Source of the DNA: Oricola nitratireducens | Lineage (GTDB): Bacteria > Pseudomonadota > Alphaproteobacteria > Rhizobiales > Rhizobiaceae | Reading direction: 5' to 3' | Assembly: GCF_014904745.1 (NCBI RefSeq) | Contig: NZ_JACZCS010000031.1 | Coordinates: forward strand, 62,001 to 126,000 | DNA: 64,000 nt | Shown: positions 28,250 to 36,754 of the stretch, piece by piece | Layout of the letters: each line of letters starts with the position of its first letter | Numbering within the stretch: position 1 is the first letter of the stretch | The notes under the pieces: model-generated | What the model was told of the DNA's origin: nothing | The model's database searches: none | What the model saw: only the letters and a program-made list of their open reading frames with translations | Translations under genes and position numbers: made by a program

Positions 28250-28705
28250 TTACCAGCTCAGGGTTTTCACGTTCGGGTCGAACAGAAAACCGCTGACGAC
28301 GTCCCAGCTTCCCATTTTCACCCCGTCGATATAGTCGTCAGGCGTCAGGCCGGCGGCTTTCGTGCAGGCCTGGCAGGCGATCACGACGCCGCCGTCGGCC
28401 ATGAAGTCGCTCAACATGTCCTGAATCGACTTGTCGGCCTCGCGCATGAGGCCGGGCACATTGGAGGGACGCTTCTTGTCGGCCAGATAAACCGCGCGCA
28501 CGTTCAACCAGATCGCGACAGGCTTGATGCCGTTCTTGAGCGCCTTTTCATGGGCAAAGTAGATCGCCTTCGCCGCCGACCAGGTGTCGTCCGTGGTCAG
28601 GTTCACGAACAATCCGGCGGGCGGCGCGTCCTGGGCGGCGGCGGGCGCCGCGGAAATCGCGAAGAACGCCAAAAGCGTGACAAGCATGTTCCTCAAATAT
28701 TTCAT
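28250..28705 (-). CDS. DsrE-like periplasmic protein
   Basis: A 151-residue protein with a signal peptide (MLVTLLAFFAISAAPAAAQ) and a DsrE/DsrF-like domain: GLFVNLTTDDTWSAAKAIYFAHEKALKNG, then VAIWLNVRAVYLAD, and GGVVIACQACTKAAGLTPDDYIDGVKMG. The CQAC pair matches the position of the reactive cysteine in periplasmic DsrE-like proteins that handle sulfur. It heads or ends a set of minus-strand small genes at 28.2-29.5 kb. Confidence 0.8.
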   Translation of the reverse strand: MKYLRNMLVTLLAFFAISAAPAAAQDAPPAGLFVNLTTDDTWSAAKAIYFAHEKALKNGIKPVAIWLNVRAVYLADKKRPSNVPGLMREADKSIQDMLSDFMADGGVVIACQACTKAAGLTPDDYIDGVKMGSWDVVSGFLFDPNVKTLSW

Positions 28706-28774
28706 TTCTTCTCTCCTTTGATCGAGTTGGGTGATGTCCGGCCAACCCCCGGCCGGAAGGGATTCGTCGTGGCG

Positions 28775-29020
28775 CTATTCCCCGCCGCCGGCGAGAAAAT
28801 CGCCGGCGGTGAAGAAGACCAGGAATGCGAGATAGGCGAAGGCGATTGTGACGGCGGGGACGATCAGGGCCGGATAGCCAAACTGAAGAAACGCCATCGC
28901 CCAGAGCAAAAGCAGGTTGAGGATGAAAAACACCTTCTCCCTTGCATCGCCGTTCCAGGCGCTTCGCAGCAGCCAGCCGATGAGCGGCACCGAAAAAACG
29001 GCGGTTCTGAATAGTTTCAT
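28775..29020 (-). CDS. Small membrane protein
   Basis: An 81-residue protein with two or three hydrophobic helices (VFFILNLLLLWAMAFLQFGYPALIVPAVTIAFAYLAFLVFFTAG spans two of them). The ATG at 29020 has AAGAGGA 8 bases upstream, which decides the start over a longer open frame. It lies 69 bases upstream of the DsrE-like gene on the same strand and is probably in the same operon. No family recognised. Confidence 0.55.
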   Translation of the reverse strand: MKLFRTAVFSVPLIGWLLRSAWNGDAREKVFFILNLLLLWAMAFLQFGYPALIVPAVTIAFAYLAFLVFFTAGDFLAGGGE

Positions 29021-29138
29021 GTTCTGTATTCCTCTTGAGTGAACGGGGTTGCCGGCCGGGCCGGCCCGCGAAAAGCCGCACCCTGCCTCCGGCCGCACTC
29101 AGGGCGCAGCCGGGCTCGGTCCTGCCGTCGCAGGTCGA

Positions 29139-29519
29139 TCAGATTTGGAAGAAGGGAGGTCCGCGCGGTGGCGCGTGCGCAAAAACAACCTGGCGGACGA
29201 TATCGTCATCGTCCGGCAGCAGGAAACGGGCGCGAACCGAAACGGGGCAGCTCTCGAAGGATTCAGGCGGAGACGGAACGACAATCGAGGCGGCAATGCG
29301 ACAGAACTCGCACGGGCCGGATCCAGCCTTGTGCCGGCCGTCGCTGTCGTCGCCATTCAGGCAGGTCACGGCGACGGATCCGTCCGGGAAGACATAGCCC
29401 GCCGCCGCGTCGGAACCGGAGGCGAGCCCCGGCCGGTGCGCGAAGGAGATCAGGACGAGCGACAGCACGCAAAGCGCGCGCACAACCCCTGCAAGAATAT
29501 TTCGTCGACGAGATGACAT
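29139..29519 (-). CDS. DUF2946-like exported protein
   Basis: A 126-residue protein with an N-terminal helix (ILAGVVRALCVLSLVLISFAH) and a soluble part with CLNGDDSDGRHKAGSGPCEFCRIAA. The CEFC motif and the layout resemble DUF2946, small proteins often found with copper-handling genes. The ATG at 29519 starts right before the basic leader MSSRRR. Assignment is tentative because the match is in short motifs only. Confidence 0.5.
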   Translation of the reverse strand: MSSRRRNILAGVVRALCVLSLVLISFAHRPGLASGSDAAAGYVFPDGSVAVTCLNGDDSDGRHKAGSGPCEFCRIAASIVVPSPPESFESCPVSVRARFLLPDDDDIVRQVVFAHAPPRGPPFFQI

Positions 29520-29733
29520 GCCGGTCCGGTCTTTTCCGGCACCGATTTGCGCCAAAACGCGATACCAAGGCAATGCGACAATGAAGCCTGCGACACTTTG
29601 CGGCCCACAGAACGGCGCTGCCGCCGGGCGCCCGCCGGCACAGGCTCGCCGCATGTCTTGACCGACGTCAAGGACGACGGCGCGGGCATGCGGTCTCCTG
29701 CCCGCACCAGAGTGCGCGGTACGGGGGTTATTC

Positions 29734-30828
29734 ATGCTGAACCGGCGAAATCTCATGATCGGCGCCGGCGCTGCCGCCGCGGCCGGAGCCGTGGCTTACG
29801 CGTTTGCGCCGCGCGCGCCCTATGACGAGATCGCGGCGGAGATCCGCAAGCCGCTGGCGCCCGGCGCGTCGCCGGACCTTTCCTATCTCGTCCATTACGC
29901 GACGCTTGCCGCAAACAGCCACAACACCCAGCCCTGGCTGTTCAGCCATGACGGCTCGCGCGGCGCGATCCGGCCCGACTTCCTGCGCGCGACGCCGGCG
30001 GCGGACGCCAATCACCACCACATCTTCGCCAGTCTCGGCTGCGCGGCGGAAAATCTCGCGCTTGCGGCGCAGGCGGCGGGATGGCCGGCGGATATCGCCT
30101 TCGTGCCCACCGGCGAAGGCCATGTCGAGGTCGATATCGGCGACGGCCAGGCCGGACACGACAAGCTGTTCGACGCGATCACCAGGCGCCAGTGCACCCG
30201 CTCGCCCTATGACGGACGCGCCGTCCCGGTCGACGAATTGAAACAGCTGGAAGCCGCCGCGCAAATTCCGGGCGCGCGCATGATCCTCGTCACCGAACCG
30301 GAACGCATCGAACAGGTGCTGGAGATGGTCGTCGCCGCCAACACCACGCAGGTCAACGATCCCGCCTTCCGCAAGGAACTGAAACACTGGCTGCGTTTCG
30401 GCGCGGCCACGGCGGTGCGCAGGCGCGACGGTCTCTACAGCCCCTGTTCCGGCAATCCGGCGCTGCCGGACTGGCTCGGGCGGGCGATCTTCGATTTCGT
30501 CTTCACCGCCGGTTCCGAGAACGACCGTTACGCGAAACAGATCCGGTCCTCTGCGGGCCTGGCGGTCTTCGTCTCCGATCACGACGACCGGGCCCACTGG
30601 GTGCAGGCGGGGCGCAGCTACCAGCGCTTCGCGCTCGCTTCGACGGCGCTCGGCATCCGCCACGCCTTCCTCAACCAGCCGATCGAGATCCCCGCCGCGC
30701 GCCGCGATTTCGCGCAATGGCTCGGCGGCGGCGTCTCGCCCGACCTGATCGTGCGTTTCGGCTATGGCGACCCGATGCCGTATTCGCTCAGGCGGCCGAT
30801 CGAGGACGTGATCGTGGGGATGGCTTGA
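29734..30828 (+). CDS. Acg-like nitroreductase-family flavoprotein, Tat-like leader
   Basis: A 364-residue protein. It starts with NRRNLMIGAGAAAAAGAVAYAFA, a twin-arginine-like signal. The body has HYATLAANSHNTQPWLF, the FMN-binding motif seen in Acg/Rv3131-type double nitroreductase proteins, and a C-terminal SPDLIVRFGYGDPMPYSLRR. These often lack typical nitroreductase activity and may bind or store flavin. It is divergent from the DUF2946-like gene and convergent with the GlxA-like regulator. Confidence 0.82.
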   Translation: MLNRRNLMIGAGAAAAAGAVAYAFAPRAPYDEIAAEIRKPLAPGASPDLSYLVHYATLAANSHNTQPWLFSHDGSRGAIRPDFLRATPAADANHHHIFASLGCAAENLALAAQAAGWPADIAFVPTGEGHVEVDIGDGQAGHDKLFDAITRRQCTRSPYDGRAVPVDELKQLEAAAQIPGARMILVTEPERIEQVLEMVVAANTTQVNDPAFRKELKHWLRFGAATAVRRRDGLYSPCSGNPALPDWLGRAIFDFVFTAGSENDRYAKQIRSSAGLAVFVSDHDDRAHWVQAGRSYQRFALASTALGIRHAFLNQPIEIPAARRDFAQWLGGGVSPDLIVRFGYGDPMPYSLRRPIEDVIVGMA

Positions 30829-30848
30829 GCGGCGCGACAAGGCGCGCC

Positions 30849-31886
30849 TCACACCGTGTCCCGGATTTGCGTCACCGACCGGTAGCGTTGCCGGTAGCGG
30901 CCGGGCGTGATGCCGGTGCGCTTCTTGAACAGACGGCGGAAATAGGTCGGGTCGTCGTAGCCGAGCGAATAGGCGATCTCGTCGGTCGCCGTGTCGCTGG
31001 TTTCCAGCGTCTGTTTCGCCTCCTCGATGCGCAACGTCTGGACATAGTCCATCGGCGAGTGGCCCGTCGCGGCGCGGAACCGGCGCTTGAAAGTGCGCTC
31101 GTTCAGTCCGGAGCGCTCCACCATCCTGGCGACCGGATTGGTGTCGTCGTAATGCATGCCGACCCATTCCTGGCAGGCGCGGATCACCCCGTCGGCGTGA
31201 CTGCGCGGCCGGACCAGCGCCGCATAGGGCAATTGGCCCTCGCTGCGATCGCCAAGCAGGAAAATCTTCGCGGTGTGGATCGCCTCGGCGGGACTGCAAA
31301 GCCGCCCGATCAGATAGAGCACGAGATCCTCCCAGGACGACGCGCCGCCGCTGGTGATCACGCGGTGGCCCTCGCCGGCCGGCAGGACGATCCGCTCCGG
31401 GCACAGCGCGACGCGCGGGAAATGCCTGGCGAAAAGATCGCAGGCCGACCAGTGCGTCGTCGCGTGCTCGCCGTCGAGCAGGCCAGCGGTCGCCAGCAGC
31501 ACCGAGCCGGTGCAAACCGAGCAGACGATCGCGCCTTCGGCATGGCGGGCGCGCAGCCATTCGGCCATTTCCGGCCAATGGCCTTGCGGCTCGAAATCGT
31601 GCGACAGCGCCAGGTCGGTGGCGATAATGACGTCGGTCGCGGTGACGTCGGCCAGCGCAGCGTTCGGCGCAATCGTTATGCCGATCGGGCAGGCATAGGG
31701 TGCCCCGTCCAGCGAGACGATCTCCACCCTGAAGCGCGGCCTGGCTTCGCCTTCGCCGGTCAGTTCCGGCCAGATGACGCCGACCGAGGAAAACATTTCG
31801 TAGAGTCCGTAGATCGCCGCCGGCGTGCTCTCCGGAAGCGCCAGGATGGAAATGCGGATCGGCTGTGTGTCTGTCTGGACGGTCAT
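30849..31886 (-). CDS. GlxA-family AraC/DJ-1 transcriptional regulator
   Basis: A 345-residue regulator with an N-terminal DJ-1/PfpI-like domain (ISILALPESTPAAIYGLYEMF; nucleophile-elbow cysteine in GAIVCSVCTGSVLLA) and a C-terminal AraC domain with two helix-turn-helix units (LNERTFKRRFRAATGHSPMDYVQ, TDEIAYSLGYDDPTYFRRLFKKRTGITPGRYR). The ATG at 31886 is chosen since the domain begins there; the frame open further upstream is antisense to the monooxygenase gene. It is divergent from that gene, its probable target. Confidence 0.92.
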   Translation of the reverse strand: MTVQTDTQPIRISILALPESTPAAIYGLYEMFSSVGVIWPELTGEGEARPRFRVEIVSLDGAPYACPIGITIAPNAALADVTATDVIIATDLALSHDFEPQGHWPEMAEWLRARHAEGAIVCSVCTGSVLLATAGLLDGEHATTHWSACDLFARHFPRVALCPERIVLPAGEGHRVITSGGASSWEDLVLYLIGRLCSPAEAIHTAKIFLLGDRSEGQLPYAALVRPRSHADGVIRACQEWVGMHYDDTNPVARMVERSGLNERTFKRRFRAATGHSPMDYVQTLRIEEAKQTLETSDTATDEIAYSLGYDDPTYFRRLFKKRTGITPGRYRQRYRSVTQIRDTV

Positions 31887-31988
31887 CGCGGCAGTATGTC
31901 CTAAATGCCCCGTTTCTGTCCATTGCGCCACTAATGACCCGATCCCGTCTCGCATATGTCTCCGGCCATCCAATCGAAGGAGACGAAC

Positions 31989-33176
31989 ATGCAACCCATG
32001 ACAGATGTGGCGATCGTCGGCGCGGGCGCCGCCGGTCTCGCTACCGCATTTTGCCTGAGACAGGCCGGTATTTCGGTCCGGCTTCTGGAGAAATCGCACG
32101 AGATCGCCGGCCCGTGGCGCAAGCGGCATCCGCAACTGCGCCTCAACACCCATCGCGACCTGTCGCAACTGCCGGGCCTGAAAATGCCGAAAGACGCCGG
32201 CACCTTTCCGAGCCGGGACACGCTGATCCGCTATCTGGAGGATTACGCCCGCAACCTCGACCTGCCGGTCGAGTTTGGCGTCGAGGTGACGGCGCTGGAA
32301 AGGGCTGGCGAGGGCTGGCGGCTCGAGACCGGCTCCGGGCCGGTCGCGGCGAAACACGTGGTCATCGCCACGGGCCGTGAAGCCACGCCTTTCATCCCGG
32401 ATTGGCCGGGGCGCGGCGACTACGAGGGCCGGCTGATCCACGCCGCCGATTTCGGCGACGCTGATCAATATGCAGGAAAAAACGTCCTCGTCGTCGGTGC
32501 GGGAAACTCGGGATCGGACATCCTCAACCATCTCAGCCGCGTCGACACGCAGTCGGTGCTGATCTCGATCCGGAAGGGTTCGGTGGTCTTCCCGGCGTTC
32601 ATGTTCGGCGTGCCGATGCAGCGCCTGGCTCCGCTGCTGGAACTGCTGCCGCTGCGGGCAATCGACTGGATGCTCAGGGACACCGAGCGCATGGCGTTCG
32701 GCAATCTCAGGCAATACGGCTTTCCCGTCCATCCCGATGGCGGGGCTACCCGCATGGCGACCGATGGCGTCTCGCCGGCGATCGACAACGGCTTCGTCGC
32801 CGCGGTCAAGGCGGGCCGGATGCGCATCGTGCCGGAAGTGGGACGCTTCCGGGAACGCATGGTCGTTCTCGCGGACGGCACCCGCATCGCCCCCGACGTG
32901 GTGATCGCCGCCACCGGCTACCGCACCGGGCTGGAGCCCCTGCTCGGACATCTCGACGTGCTGAACAGCCGCGGCGTGCCGCGGATCGACGGCGCGCAGA
33001 CCCTGCCGCACGCGCCGGGCCTGTGGTGCATCGGCATGCGCCCGACAATGAGCGGCTATTTCCGTGCCGCCAGCCGCAACGGCCGGGCAATCGCCTCGAC
33101 AATCTCTGCCGACCTTGCCCGCCGGCCGGCTCACAAGCCGGTTGCCGCCGCCGCGGTCGCCGGCGCCCACGCCTGA
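31989..33176 (+). CDS. Flavin-containing monooxygenase/NAD(P)-binding oxidoreductase
   Basis: A 395-residue protein with two dinucleotide-binding folds. FAD: VAIVGAGAAGLATAFCLRQAG at the N-terminus. NADPH: VLVVGAGNSGSDI at about residue 165. GIATGREATPFIPDWPG-like and VVIAATGYRTGLEP match the FMO/YUCCA/CzcO-like group that oxidises small carbonyls, amines or indoles. It lies 35 bases before a methyltransferase gene, and a GlxA-like regulator is divergent, so the pair may form a small inducible operon. Substrate unknown. Confidence 0.88.
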   Translation: MQPMTDVAIVGAGAAGLATAFCLRQAGISVRLLEKSHEIAGPWRKRHPQLRLNTHRDLSQLPGLKMPKDAGTFPSRDTLIRYLEDYARNLDLPVEFGVEVTALERAGEGWRLETGSGPVAAKHVVIATGREATPFIPDWPGRGDYEGRLIHAADFGDADQYAGKNVLVVGAGNSGSDILNHLSRVDTQSVLISIRKGSVVFPAFMFGVPMQRLAPLLELLPLRAIDWMLRDTERMAFGNLRQYGFPVHPDGGATRMATDGVSPAIDNGFVAAVKAGRMRIVPEVGRFRERMVVLADGTRIAPDVVIAATGYRTGLEPLLGHLDVLNSRGVPRIDGAQTLPHAPGLWCIGMRPTMSGYFRAASRNGRAIASTISADLARRPAHKPVAAAAVAGAHA

Positions 33177-33211
33177 CATTCCCAAAACAGATCGAAAAAG
33201 GAAAACGAACA

Positions 33212-34303
33212 ATGACACACGCACTCGCAGAAACCACCGCGCTCGATTTCCACGCCGCCGAAGCCTTCGCCGGCCGGATCGGGGAAATTATCAATTCCGG
33301 CGCCATCGCCGTCATGATCTCGGTCGGCCACAAGACCGGCCTGTTCGACCTGATGGCGACGCTGCCGGCTTCGACATCGCAGGAGATCGCCGACGCGGCG
33401 GGATTCGCCGAACGCTATGTCCGCGAATGGCTCGCGGTCATGGTGACCGGCGGGATCGTCGCCTACGACGCCGACGCGCGGACCTATCGCCTGCCGGAGG
33501 AACACGCCGCATGCCTGACGCGCGGCGCGGCGCTCGGCAATTTCGCGGTCTATGCGCAATTCGTGCCGATGGTCGGGGCGACGCAGGACCGCATCATCGA
33601 GTGCTTCAGGACTGGCGAAGGCACGCATTACGCGGACTACCCCTGTTTCCACGCCATCATGGCCGAGGACAGCGAGCAGACCGTCGTCGCGCAGATGTTC
33701 GACACAATCCTGCCGCTGGTTGCCGGCATGCGCGAGCGGCTGGAACAAGGCGTCGACGTCCTCGACGCCGGCTGCGGTTCGGGCGGCGCGCTGGTTGCGC
33801 TGGCGGCGGCGTTTCCGAACAGCCGGTTCACCGGCTACGACCTGTGCGGGGACGCCATCGCGACGGCGAAAAAGCACGCCGCCGCCGCCTGCGTCAGCAA
33901 TGTCAATTTCGAGGTCCGCGACCTGACCGGCTTCGACGAACGGGAACGCTACGACTTCATCACCTCGTTCGACGCCATTCACGACCAGAAGGACCCGCAG
34001 GGACTGCTGAACGGCCTTCGCGGCGCGCTGCGAAAAGGTGGCGCCTATCTCGTGCAGGATATCGGCGGGTCGGCGGCGCTGGAAAACAATATCGATTTCC
34101 CGTTCGCCGCCTTCCTCTACACCGCGTCCTGCACGCATTGCACACCGATCTCGCTCGGCCAGGGCGGTCCGGGTCTCGGCACGATGTGGGGCTGGGAGAC
34201 GGCGGAGACGATGCTGCGGCAGGCCGGTTTCGGCGACGTCGAACGGCATGTGCTGGAGCACGACCCGATGAATGTCTGGTTCGTCTGCCGGCCGGGCGAG
34301 TAA
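33212..34303 (+). CDS. SAM-dependent methyltransferase with winged-helix N-terminus
   Basis: A 363-residue protein. The N-terminal part (about 20-110, GLFDLMATLPASTSQEIADAAGFAERYVREWLAVMVTGG) is a winged-helix dimerisation domain as in O-methyltransferases. A class I fold follows, with motif I VLDAGCGSGGALVALA near residue 190, GYDLCGDAIATAK (motif II) and FITSFDAIHDQKDP. The start at 33212 has AAAAAGGAAAAC before it. It is probably co-transcribed with the monooxygenase. Substrate unknown. Confidence 0.88.
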   Translation: MTHALAETTALDFHAAEAFAGRIGEIINSGAIAVMISVGHKTGLFDLMATLPASTSQEIADAAGFAERYVREWLAVMVTGGIVAYDADARTYRLPEEHAACLTRGAALGNFAVYAQFVPMVGATQDRIIECFRTGEGTHYADYPCFHAIMAEDSEQTVVAQMFDTILPLVAGMRERLEQGVDVLDAGCGSGGALVALAAAFPNSRFTGYDLCGDAIATAKKHAAAACVSNVNFEVRDLTGFDERERYDFITSFDAIHDQKDPQGLLNGLRGALRKGGAYLVQDIGGSAALENNIDFPFAAFLYTASCTHCTPISLGQGGPGLGTMWGWETAETMLRQAGFGDVERHVLEHDPMNVWFVCRPGE

Positions 34304-34319
34304 GCCCGGCAATCCCGCG

Positions 34320-34508
34320 TCACGCCGCGCGGTCGCGGTCGAGGGTCCTTTCGACCTCCTCGTATGTGCGTCCGCAATGTTTCGCGTAGAGGCGGATGAT
34401 CTGGTCCTTCGTCCGCCTCGTTTCCTCGGCATGGATCAATATGTCGGAGACCTTGCCCTGATAGCCGCCGAGCGCCTCGCGCAGCGCCGTCGCATGTCTT
34501 CGACACAG
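34320..34508 (-). pseudogene. C-terminal remnant of a ClpP protease
   Basis: This minus-strand frame runs from an in-frame TGA upstream at 34509-34511 to a TGA at 34320-34322 with no start codon. It encodes [20 protein letters not shown] followed by [35 protein letters not shown]. The pattern GG..G..SDI.I.A.E..R.K..I...YA.H.GR..EEVE...DRD matches the C-terminal part of ClpP. The Ser and His of the catalytic triad would lie upstream and are absent, as is the final segment after DRD. It is a decayed fragment, not a functional gene. Confidence 0.75.
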
Positions 34509-34563
34509 TCAGGCGGCGCCTGTTGTCAACACGCGCGAAGGAAATCCGGTTTTCGAAGCTCGC

Positions 34564-34812
34564 CTAACGCGATGCGACCGCCGCCTCGAGGGCGAGCCTC
34601 GCCATGCAAAGCTTGTAACAGTGTTCGAACTCCGGACATGCGAGACAATCATCCCATTCCGCGATGTCCGTTTTGACGAGACGGCCAGAAACCCCCAATC
34701 CCTTCGAGTCGACCTCGAAACTGAACACTTTACCCTTCATCGCGTGGTTGGTGTCGATGTGCAGCGTGTCGTGGAACATCGTTCCATAGCAGGCCTTGTG
34801 TTCCTGTTTCAT
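34564..34812 (-). CDS. Small cysteine-containing protein next to ACR3
   Basis: An 82-residue protein with five cysteines, including CLACPEFEHCYKLC near the C-terminus, which looks like a metal or redox cluster. The start at 34812 is an ATG. It begins 30 bases after the acr3 stop on the same strand and is likely co-transcribed. Function is unknown; a link to metalloid handling is inferred only from the cysteines and position. Confidence 0.6.
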   Translation of the reverse strand: MKQEHKACYGTMFHDTLHIDTNHAMKGKVFSFEVDSKGLGVSGRLVKTDIAEWDDCLACPEFEHCYKLCMARLALEAAVASR

Positions 34813-34842
34813 GTCATAATCCTCTGCATTCCTTGTCGAATT

Positions 34843-35928
34843 TCATTCCGTGGCCGGAAACATGTGACGCGTCCGGTTTGCAAACGCGACAAGCGACAAC
34901 ATTACAGGAACCTCGACAAGCACGCCGACGACAGTCGTCAATGCGGCGCCGGAATTCAGGCCAAAGAGGCTGATGGCAACCGCCACGGCCAGTTCAAAGA
35001 AGTTCGAGGTTCCGATCAGGGCGCATGGCGCTGCGACATTGAACGGCACGCGCCACAAATAGGCCGCGCCATAGGCAAGCGCGAAAATGCCATAAGACTG
35101 CACCAGCAGCGGAACGGCAAGCAACGCTATGAGCAGAGGACGATCGAGGATGACGTGCCCCTGGAAACCGAACAGCAAAACAACCGTGGCAAGCAGCGCA
35201 AGAACCGAAAACGGTTTGATACCGCCGGTGAACCGGGCAATCGAGGTCTCAGGGGATTCTCCGCGTCCGGCGTGGTTCACCAACCAGCTTCTGGTCATGG
35301 CTCCGGCAACGAGCGGGATCACGACATAAAGACCGACAGACAAGATCAGCGTCTGCCACGGAACCGCGATGTCGGTGACGCCGAGCAGCAAGGCTACGAT
35401 CGGCGCGAAGGCAAAGACCATGATGAGGTCATTCAGCGATACCTGGACCAGGGTGTAGGTTGCGTCACCCCGGGTGAGCTGTGACCAGACGAAAACCATC
35501 GCGGTGCACGGCGCGGCGCCAAGCAGAATGAGGCCGGCGATGTATTGCTGCGCGTCGGCAGGGGCGATGATGTCGGCGAAGACGACCTCGAAAAAGAGTA
35601 TGCCGAGCGCCACCATCGTGAACGGCTTGATCAGCCAATTGACGACAATGGTGATCACCAGTCCCTTCGGTCGATCGCCGATATGACGCAGGCTGGCGAA
35701 ATCGACATTCACCATCATCGGATAGACCATGCCCCAGATGAGGACGGCCACCACCAGGTTGACGGATGCATATTCCAGGCTGGCGAGAAACCGGAACAGG
35801 CCGGGAAAGGCCGAGCCGAGGCCGATGCCCGCGGCGATGCATAACACAACCCATACGGACAGCCATTTTTCGAAGAAGCCTATGCCGCCGGGCGACGCGG
35901 CATCCTGCGCGGAGATGTCACTGTTCAA
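34843..35928 (-). CDS. acr3: Arsenite efflux transporter ACR3
   Basis: A 361-residue inner-membrane carrier of the ACR3/BASS superfamily with about ten helices. The conserved cysteine motif is present in [19 protein letters not shown], and [22 protein letters not shown] matches the family's second conserved region. I chose the TTG at 35928: AAGGTGG lies 7 bases upstream, and the in-frame sequence before it shows no coding pattern and runs toward a divergent gene. No arsR or arsC is next to it; the known arrangement usually has one or both. Confidence 0.92.
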   Translation of the reverse strand: MNSDISAQDAASPGGIGFFEKWLSVWVVLCIAAGIGLGSAFPGLFRFLASLEYASVNLVVAVLIWGMVYPMMVNVDFASLRHIGDRPKGLVITIVVNWLIKPFTMVALGILFFEVVFADIIAPADAQQYIAGLILLGAAPCTAMVFVWSQLTRGDATYTLVQVSLNDLIMVFAFAPIVALLLGVTDIAVPWQTLILSVGLYVVIPLVAGAMTRSWLVNHAGRGESPETSIARFTGGIKPFSVLALLATVVLLFGFQGHVILDRPLLIALLAVPLLVQSYGIFALAYGAAYLWRVPFNVAAPCALIGTSNFFELAVAVAISLFGLNSGAALTTVVGVLVEVPVMLSLVAFANRTRHMFPATE

Positions 35929-36177
35929 GTCTTTTCCACCTTCGACCAATTCCCGGACCAGTTGCCCAACCTGACAACAGGCTCGGCCGCCGGCTTCATG
36001 TACGCCGCAGACGAGGTCCCGCCCCGATCGGCGTCGATCGATCTCCGGACCGCCCGAAAAAACGCAATGCCGGCGATGCGCGATGTTTCCACCAAATCCG
36101 TTTTCGAAACAATGCGAACTTGCAATTCGCCGCGACGGCGCCGCGTAAGGGATCCCGACACAGGAAGGGATACACCC
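35929..36177. other. Intergenic region between acr3 and osmC
   Basis: This gap holds the divergent promoters. Open frames run through it on both strands but show no initiation signal, no conserved motif and no codon pattern of a gene. No ArsR-type palindrome stands out. Confidence 0.4.
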
Positions 36178-36576
36178 ATGCTCGAGCACTCCGTCAAGGC
36201 ACGGCAGCGTCGGGACACGAAAGATGCGGAGATCACGCTCGATACAGACGTGAACGGCCGCGACGATGCCTTTAATCCGGCCGAACTGCTGCTTGCGGCA
36301 GTGGCGGCCTGCATGATCAAGGGCATCGAGCGGATCGCCCCGACAAACAATTTCGACTATCGCGGCGTCGAGGTGGAATTGCTCGGCAAGCGGCAGGACA
36401 GCCCGCCCTTCATGGCGGAAATCACCTGTGAACTGGTCATCGACAGCGACGAAGAGGGCCGGCGGCTGGACCTCATGCATCCCAACGTCCGCAAATACGG
36501 CACGATCTTCAACACCGTCGCCGCCGCGACAAGGCTCGAAGGAACGGTCTCCCGGAAAACCCGGCAAGAGAGCTGA
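36178..36576 (+). CDS. OsmC-family protein
   Basis: A 132-residue protein of the OsmC/Ohr fold, thiol peroxidases or related envelope proteins. The core signature [22 protein letters not shown] carries the first reactive cysteine; a second cysteine is in EITCELVID. The ATG at 36178 follows AGGAAGGG at 9 bases, so it is preferred over the longer open frame upstream. It is divergent from acr3, 249 bases away. Confidence 0.88.
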   Translation: MLEHSVKARQRRDTKDAEITLDTDVNGRDDAFNPAELLLAAVAACMIKGIERIAPTNNFDYRGVEVELLGKRQDSPPFMAEITCELVIDSDEEGRRLDLMHPNVRKYGTIFNTVAAATRLEGTVSRKTRQES

Positions 36577-36723
36577 TCCGGATTTGTTTTCCCGCGTTTC
36601 CGGTCCGGCAGCCAGCGCGCGCAAGTCCGGTTCGGTGACGGCGCCAGACTTTTTTGCCGGCGGCGCGGGTCGACGCATCCCGACTTCGGCTATCCGCCCT
36701 TTGCCGACGTTCGATCTTTACAT

Positions 36724-36738
36724 AGAAGCAGAGCTTCT
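36724..36738 (-). terminator. Short hairpin after the kinase operon
   Basis: AGAAGC-AGA-GCTTCT is an exact 6-bp inverted repeat 17 bases beyond the end of the DUF4917 gene. No T-run follows, so it is at best a weak stop for the operon transcript. Confidence 0.35.
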
Positions 36739-36754
36739 GAAGCATAAATAGCTT

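Noticed and set aside
31887-33224. Upstream extension of the GlxA regulator
   Set aside because: The frame is open because it is antisense to the flavin monooxygenase. The DJ-1 domain begins right at the ATG at 31886.
35929-36678. N-terminal extension of ACR3 and a possible extra gene
   Set aside because: It is antisense to osmC, has no motifs, and a good ribosome site supports the TTG at 35928.
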